Source of the DNA: Diphasiastrum complanatum
Taxonomy: Eukaryota; Streptophyta; Lycopodiopsida; Lycopodiales; Lycopodiaceae
NCBI GenBank assembly: GCA_029204225.1
Contig: CM055100.1
Coordinates: 15,610,600-15,674,599 of the forward strand
Length of the DNA stretch: 64,000 nt
Reading direction: 5' to 3'
Part shown: positions 58,100 through 64,000 of the stretch, in pieces
Layout: every line of letters begins with the position of its first letter
How positions within the stretch are numbered: position 1 is the first letter of the stretch
Notes under the pieces: model-generated
What the model was told of the DNA's origin: nothing
Databases searched by the model: none
Seen by the model: only the letters and a program-made list of their open reading frames with translations
Translations under genes and position numbers: made by a program

Positions 58100-59344
58100 A
58101 TAGAAACAGCCAATCAAGATGGATAATAAACAGAATATAAGGGGCTGAGAAAGTAGAATAATAAGTAGCAAATGTGCAAGGCCAATAAGGAGAAAGGTTC
58201 TAACAAAATGGAAAAAAGGGAGGAGGAGGGTGTGAGACAGCAAAATGACAAATATAAGAGAGAAATAGGGGACTAGAAAAGAGCAGTATGTGAGCTGAAA
58301 AAAGACAGCAAATAGGTGCAAAAGAGGAAGTGCAAATGGGCGGAAGCAATACCTGGGTGGGTGTTGATCCATCGTCCAATCAGTAGTGCCAACAAAGAGA
58401 GGTAAAAGCTGAAGATATGACAAAATAGATGCGCCAACCAGCCACTAATCTGAATCCTCAACTCGCGCCAAATAAGCTGAAAAAAGTGTTGAAAGAGGGC
58501 GCTAGACTGCCGACAAATAATCAGCAAAATGAGCAGCAAGTCAATGGAGCGTCGAGAATGGTGAGATAATAGGGCGTTGGGCAGCAACTACCAAGATCCA
58601 CAATATGCTAAAAAATAGGTTGGAAAAGGTAATGAAGTAAGGCGCCGATCAGCCTCCTATCAATAGCCAAAATGGACAGCAAGTCGGTGAAGAGAACCGC
58701 TAATAATGAGACGGTAGTAGGGCGCTGGGCAACAGCTACTGAATCTGAAAAATGATGAGTAAAATAGCTGAAAGTAATGGTGATGTAGGGCGCTGGACAG
58801 CCTCCAATCAAGATAAAAAATGGTCAACAAATCAGTGACGAAAAGTGTCAAAAATGATGAGGTAGTAGGATAGTAGCTACCAAATCTACAAAAACAATGA
58901 AAATCTGCCGAAAAAATCGACGAAAGTGATGGGTTAGCAGGGCGCAAGACAGGCTCCGCCAAAGCTGCAAAAAAATGATGAAGAAATCGTCGAAAGTGAT
59001 GGGCAGTAGGGTGCAAAAAATGATGGAGAAAATCGGTGAAAATGATGGGTGGTAGGGCACTAGACAGCCAACAAACAGGCTGGACTTGGGCACAGGAAAT
59101 AATCTGCCCTAAAAAAAAAAAAATCTAGTTGCCAAATTTAGCGGAAGTACTTCCGCTAACTTGCCGCTAAAGCTCCACCAAGGAAAGTGCTCTGATGGGC
59201 GCTGGTCCTCCAAACTGTGCTGAACGTTGCTGAAGCAAAGAGATGAAAGTCTCAGCAAAGAGAAAAAAAATCAACAAGGAAAATGGGCGCCCAATCAAAA
59301 AATCAGATCTGAAATTCAGCAATCAGGAAAGTGCCCTGATACCA
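58100..59344 (-). other. Long leader of element 4 with degenerate tandem repeats
   Basis: Many diverged units of about 100 bp with AGGGCGCTGGACAGCCTCC-like cores between 58480 and 59080, then the leader block shared with elements 2 and 3, and the primer-binding site next to the LTR. Confidence 0.7.
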
Positions 59345-59703
59345 AGTTACAAGCTAAGATTCACTAGCTATGCTAGAAAGCATGACTTAAGCTAGAAAGC
59401 GGGAAGAGAGAATGCTTAAGGAGTCATCATAAACTGAATAAATGAATACAATGCTGCCCTACATATATCCTCTCCCTGAATCAAATAGAGGATTCAAAAA
59501 AAGAGAGGGAAAAGGATTTGGAGGGAAAATAGTGCGCCCTCCCAATAGGACCCCCACTCCAAATCAACGTGACCAAGTCCTAAAAATATGACCAAATAGG
59601 GCCCAAGGCCAGTATATGAATAAAAAGGGCTCTTAGGCCTGCTTATGCATAATAACGAATAAAAGAATGGATGCGGCGAATGTAATGAACCAAGTCCATA
59701 ACT
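59345..59703 (-). repeat. Right LTR (5') of element 4
   Basis: 359 bp; see element entry. Confidence 0.9.
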
Positions 59704-59708
59704 AAAAT

Positions 59709-61187
59709 TAAGAGAAATAGAACTCGGGTAAGAATAACTAGAAAACTAGTGTGGCAACAATCAGTAACTACATTTGACTCCAAAATACAAGAAAAATATT
59801 AAGAGCTCCTTTTATTTTTTGAAATCACAATACATGTGTTGCAATAAATGAGCTTGGAAGATAGTTCACATAACAAAAATCAAATTTTGCCAAGAGGCTC
59901 ATGATCTACAATCTAGGCCAAACCCTCAGATGTCAATGCAAAGAGACATTCTTTGCGTGGTTAGAGCTGGCCGTTGTACAAACATATTTTTGAACAAACC
60001 ATTAGTCCACATGAAGATGAAGTAATGTCTTTGGCAAAGTCATGATAGGTAATGCTTATGGTGGTCATGTATGTTATGTTTGTATTGGTGCTATCAAACT
60101 TATCAATGATGTAAATCTTTTTGCTATTTGTTGGATTTAAACATTGTTCTAACAAAACCACATAAATTAGTTTGTCAGGTTTGTTTTATGGTGTCTTGTC
60201 AAAAGACTTCTGTGCAACATTATATGTTTAATCATTTTTCTTGCCTCTTCTCACTGGGCTTCCATCATAATGTTTTATTCCTCTTCCATTGTCATTCAAA
60301 ATATCTCTTTAACAAATCACCCTTAGGACATTGGGTGGAAGGATTAGAGATACCTTTTGAAACGACAATACCTTCAGGTATCCATGTAAAAAACATTATC
60401 TTTTTCTATACGCACCTTGCGCTTGAAAGGTGTGTAAAAAAAAATTACAAAAAAAAAAAAAGAAAAAGAAATGTAAAAACAGATTTTACGCCGATGAAGG
60501 ATAGCTCTTCGGGCATTTTGCCCGGGGAAGTGTGTCTGCTTGGAACGCCCTTGAAGGGTGTCCTTCTGCCCCCCATACAAATTGTGGATTTTGATTTTTC
60601 GCTATACAAATATCTCTAGTTAAATTTTTTTTTAATGGCCATAAACGAAGATCCGAAATCGATAACTAACCGTAGCTCATGAATCTTGATCAATGATCAA
60701 TCATAGATTAAAATTAATAAAAATAAAATTACCAGTAACTTGACTTTTACAATGTTTTAATATGTGCTATTTTGTGCCCCCCCACCCCCTTGTTTCCTTA
60801 TTGTGCTTTCAGGCACATTACTTAATCAACAAAACTAAGGCATATTTACCAATTCTTGCTTTAGTGCAATTTCAAGTGTATTTTCCAAAAGAGAGTTTGT
60901 GTAAGCCCTCATTGTATTCCAAAATTGTATGGGCCTGGCATTGGGACTATTAATGGCCAACAATTTAAAGTGCATGATTTGAAATTGCAAGGAGACAAGC
61001 ATAATTTCTTGAAAAATCTAAAGAAAAAAATTGCTTATCTGCATACAATTAACATGATTTTGATGCAATTTATGGTGTTATAATAAATGAAACGATGTTC
61101 CAAATAAAATAGATTGTTTTGCCTCTTGGGGCTATCAAAACAAAATGATAGCCTAGAGTTTCGACCTTTGAAATTTTACTTAGAATT
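59709..61187. other. Intergenic sequence
   Basis: Mostly AT-rich. A GC-rich patch at 60490-60580 with short inverted repeats stands out. A 163-codon + strand frame (60128-60619) spans it but includes a Lys run from poly(A) and shows no motif. Confidence 0.4.
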
Positions 61188-61450
61188 TGCTTCGAACAGG
61201 AACACAGATCATGCTACACAGTAACACAGACAGAAAACACTCTCCACAGCAAGCTCACATAGCAACTGTATTTTTCAAAATGAAATTACACTGTACATAT
61301 AGTTGTTCACTCAAGCAACCCATGCATGTCCCATGTTGCCGTTAGCGGGACGCGTGTCCCGTCGACTTGCCTCGTGGCAAGGCCAACTGATCCTTATCAA
61401 CTGATAGGATCCACAGTACAATAGCATAGTGATTCTACTTTAATTCTAAC
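61188..61450 (-). repeat. Probable 3' LTR of the copia element
   Basis: Bounded by the purine tract at 61451-61461 and by a TG at 61188 on the + strand. Contains an inverted motif (CGGGACGCGTGTCCCG). Boundaries are estimates because the other LTR is not in the window. Confidence 0.5.
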
Positions 61451-61505
61451 TTTTTCCCTTAAAGTAGAGTCTACTTTTTATACAGTCATATACATAGCTT
61501 TAAAG

Positions 61506-62261
61506 TTAACAAAATTTAAATACAAAAAGCTTTGATCTAAACTTATCAAACTTTTCTCCAACAAGTGGCTTAGTGAAAATATCAGCAAGTTGTTCTTCTG
61601 TGCTACAATGAACAACATGAATTTCACGACTCAGCAGCCTCTCACGTATAAAGTGATATTGAATCTCAATGTGTTTAGTTCTCGCATGGAAAACTGGATT
61701 CTTTGCTAGCTGAACGTCACTCTGACTGTCGCTATGTAATGTCGTGGGATTTTTCTGTTTCATGCCAACTTCTTCCAAGATTTGTCTCAACCATATAGCG
61801 TCATGTGTTGCACTACACATTGTCTTATACTCTGCTTCTGTGGTGGAAAGAGCAATTGTACTTTGCTTCTTACTAGACCAGAAAAAGCAACTACCACAAA
61901 ACTGGAATACATACCCTGTGGTGGATCTACAATCATCATAGTCACCTCCCTAATCCGCATCCACATAGCCACACAACTCAGGTAAACCATCATGCTTCCT
62001 GTAAATCAAGCCATAATCCGAAGTGCCTTTCACATAACGCAAAATGCGTTTAGCTACCTTCCAATGCATTTCCGTAGGTGCTGCCATAAACTGACTTACA
62101 ATGCCAACAGCATAGCATATATCTGGTCTAGTCGTGGTAAGGTAAATCAAGCTCCCTACTAACTGCCTATACAGTGTAGCATCAAATGACTGTGACTCAT
62201 CAAGCTTAGAAAGATTTTTACTTGGTTCAATAGGAGTATTCACTGGTTTGCAATCTTGCAA
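61506..62261 (-). pseudogene. Copia reverse transcriptase end and RNase H
   Basis: Minus strand: DCKPVNTPIEPSKNL, YRQLVGSLIYLTTTRPDICY, AAPTEMHWKVAKRILRYVKG, CGYVDAD, then a TAG (about 61950) where copia proteins usually have Trp, then CRSTTGYVF, STTEAEY, IWLRQILEEVG, HTKHIEI-type and LADIFTKPL. One premature stop is the only break in this part. Confidence 0.9.
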
Positions 62262-63634
62262 CCTGAACCTGCTATACTTCCATCTGCATGGTACTTAGTC
62301 CTGTATACCCATTTGCAACCAATGGGTTTCTTGCCAACTGGTGGTTCTACTAAGTCCCATGTGCTATGCTTAGCAATTGACTCCATCTCCTCTCCCATGG
62401 CCTTGACCCAAATGTCATCATCCTTCGCTTCACCATAAGTCGAAAGTTCTTTGCTTTGAATAATGCTAGATAAGAGAGCATAATTTGTTTCATACCTTTC
62501 AGGTTGTGTCTTCTCTCTTGTTGATCTTCGTAGCTCTCCCTGGCTAGATGATCCTGGAAAGTCATCCATGTCGCAGCTCTTCAACAATCTCTCAAACCAC
62601 TTAGGGAGCTTCCTGTCAGGTGATTGGCTTTTTGGTGAATATGTATCCCACGGTACATCCTTCTCCTTGCGTTTGTCACCTGCAACTTCAATCCTTCTTG
62701 CACCAAAAGGTTTGTCTCTACCTCTCCAACCTGTCTCTTGAGGTTGAGTAGTAGTATCTTGAGATGTTCCCTCATGTTCATCACTTTGTAGGTCAATGAA
62801 TGGATCATCATCAGAAGGTATCATCACTATACCATCTTTCCCACTGGATGTGTCTATCTTCTCAGCATCCTCGTCTTCATACATCTTGGATTCGTCAAAG
62901 ATAACATCACGGCTTACATGGATTTTGTTTTCCACTGGATCAAAACATCTATAGCCCTTCACACGTTCATCATATCCTAGGATTATACACTTGATAGCTT
63001 TCCTATCAAGTTTACGTCTCTCTTCCCTAGGAATGTATACAAAGGCCTTACATCCAAAGATTCGCAAGTGGTTCACCTTTGGCTTTTTCTTCATGAATGC
63101 TTCCTCAGGTGTTATCTTTGGTATGACAATGGTAGGACTTCTATTTTGAAGATAGACTGTCGTACTGCATGCTTCTGACCAAAAATCTTTTGGTAGTTTC
63201 ATCTCAACTAGCATAGATCTGGCACTTTCCACAATCGTATGATTCTTGCGCTCAGCTACACCATTGAGAGCAGGAGTATGAGCTTGCGTAAATTGTCTTT
63301 TAATCCCACATTGATCACAAAGATCATTGAAGTCATTAGACTTGTACTCACCTTCACTATCTGATCTTAGGACTTTGATCTTCCTACCTATCTGATTTTC
63401 GACCAATGTTTTGAAGCTCTTGAAATTGTCAAATGCATCTGATTTCTTCTTCAAGAAGTAGATGCACGTCTTTCGTGACATATCATCAATAAAGGTCATG
63501 AAATAGAAGGCTTTACATAAGGACATGGTCCTCATAGGCCCGCATAAATATGTGTGGATTAAATCCAGGATGTTCTTTTGATCTTGCAACACCACCTTCA
63601 TTGAACTTCTCTTGATGCTGCTTCCCATATACAC
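62240..63634 (-). pseudogene. Copia integrase and start of reverse transcriptase
   Basis: Minus strand, 464 codons: integrase core with TFIDDMSRKTCIYFLKKKSD, VLRSDSEGEYKSNDF and GVAERKNHTIVESARSML, then SPTIVIPKITPEEAF and DRKAIKCIILGYDE. An acidic linker follows, then the reverse transcriptase start KKPIGCKWVYRTKYHADGSI. It then jumps to sequence just before DCKPVNTP, so the polymerase core with its YVDD box is deleted near 62260. Confidence 0.92.
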
Positions 63635-63962
63635 ATGATTCGCACATCGATTTCAAGTGGTCTTCTATAGTAGGCAATCCTGTTACCATCTCCAATTTCC
63701 TCATCAAACTGAGGCTTCTCAAGTTCAAGTGACCAAGCCTCTTACGCCACAACTCAGTTTGCGATGGAATGGACGATACGAGTCCATGTTGCCCCTTGAT
63801 TGTAGCATTCAACTTGTACAATTTTGTATTGGGCTCCCTTACTCCATCCGCAATAACTTTAAACTTTTGGTTCACATCCTTCACAAAGCAACGATCATGG
63901 GCAAATTCTACTTTCAACTTTTGATCCGTAATGACTCCTACATAAAGTAGATTTTTCTTCAA
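63513..63962 (-). pseudogene. Copia GAG-pre-integrase domain
   Basis: Minus strand: KLYKLNATI, LWRKRLGHLNLRSLSLM (the HLN zinc-binding part), CESCVYGKQHQEKF. It overlaps the integrase frame at a frame shift near 63600. Confidence 0.88.
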
Positions 63963-64000
63963 ACTTGGTACGTAAAGTACCTCCCTAATCGTCCTGCTTT

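Larger units (their letters stand above)
55420..59703 (-). mobile_element. Non-autonomous gypsy element 4
   Basis: LTRs 55420-55694 and 59345-59703 share AGTTACAAGCTAAGATTCAC at one end and TAACT at the other. The left LTR lacks about 70 bases internally. Flanks ATAAT (55415-55419) and AAAAT (59704-59708) match at 4 of 5. Primer-binding site complement at the right LTR. Interior on the minus strand: leader, gag, protease, short filler, chromodomain end. No reverse transcriptase or integrase core. Same lineage as element 2 but older. Confidence 0.9.
61188..64000 (-). mobile_element. Ty1/copia element, 3' part, runs off the right edge
   Basis: Minus strand: pre-integrase domain, integrase, start and end of reverse transcriptase and RNase H in copia order, then a probable 3' LTR (about 61188-61450) next to a purine tract (AAGGGAAAAAG on the minus strand). 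gag and the 5' LTR lie beyond the window. Confidence 0.92.

Noticed and set aside
60128-60619. 163-codon + strand open frame
   Set aside because: Runs through a poly(A) tract and a hairpin-rich patch; composition is unlike a protein.

Overview
This is nuclear DNA of a flowering plant. The only host gene recognised is a member of the MSI4/FVE group of WD40 histone-binding proteins, a plant-specific branch of the RBBP4/MSI family. It lies on the + strand. Fourteen coding exons (15136-53731) were placed by hand from conserved peptides and GT-AG junctions. They join in phase with no internal stop and give about 424 C-terminal residues ending in a normal stop codon. The N-terminal exon, which carries the start of the histone-H4-binding region, was not found and probably lies upstream of position 1. 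The species cannot be told from the sequence.

About 1.28 kb of coding sequence is spread over 38.6 kb because the introns are full of mobile elements. The 16406-24373 intron holds a young non-autonomous Ty3/gypsy element. The 26486-37680 intron holds an old gypsy element with a younger chromovirus nested in its LTR. The 38607-44216 intron holds two MITE-like DNA elements with 8-bp target duplications, one of which appears to carry a captured gene fragment, and a degraded LTR element. The 44292-47496 intron starts directly with a (TC)n array and holds LINE pieces and a GC-rich MITE. The 47586-53330 intron holds a decayed gypsy element with later insertions. Every coding-bearing LTR element inside the introns between the identified exons is antisense to the gene.

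Upstream (1-15135, probably the gene's first intron or its flank) are: a LINE endonuclease fragment; a 3.4-kb deleted chromovirus (+ strand) with LTRs, primer-binding site and perfect 5-bp target duplication; an ORF1-only LINE; a LINE 3' fragment; a complete-ended 4.6-kb hAT transposon (11-bp perfect TIRs, perfect 8-bp TSD) with a decayed transposase; and a 194-bp MITE with almost the same TIR. Downstream (53732-64000) are a second non-autonomous gypsy element and the 3' part of a Ty1/copia element that runs off the right edge.

The gypsy elements at 17675-23423, 28418-34679 and 55420-59703 share LTR ends (AGTTA...TAACT), primer-binding site, leader and gag type. They behave as one lineage in which the middle member keeps reverse transcriptase/integrase sequence (damaged), while the other two have lost it and carry unrelated filler. 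No bacterial-type operons, CRISPR arrays, rRNA or tRNA genes were seen.
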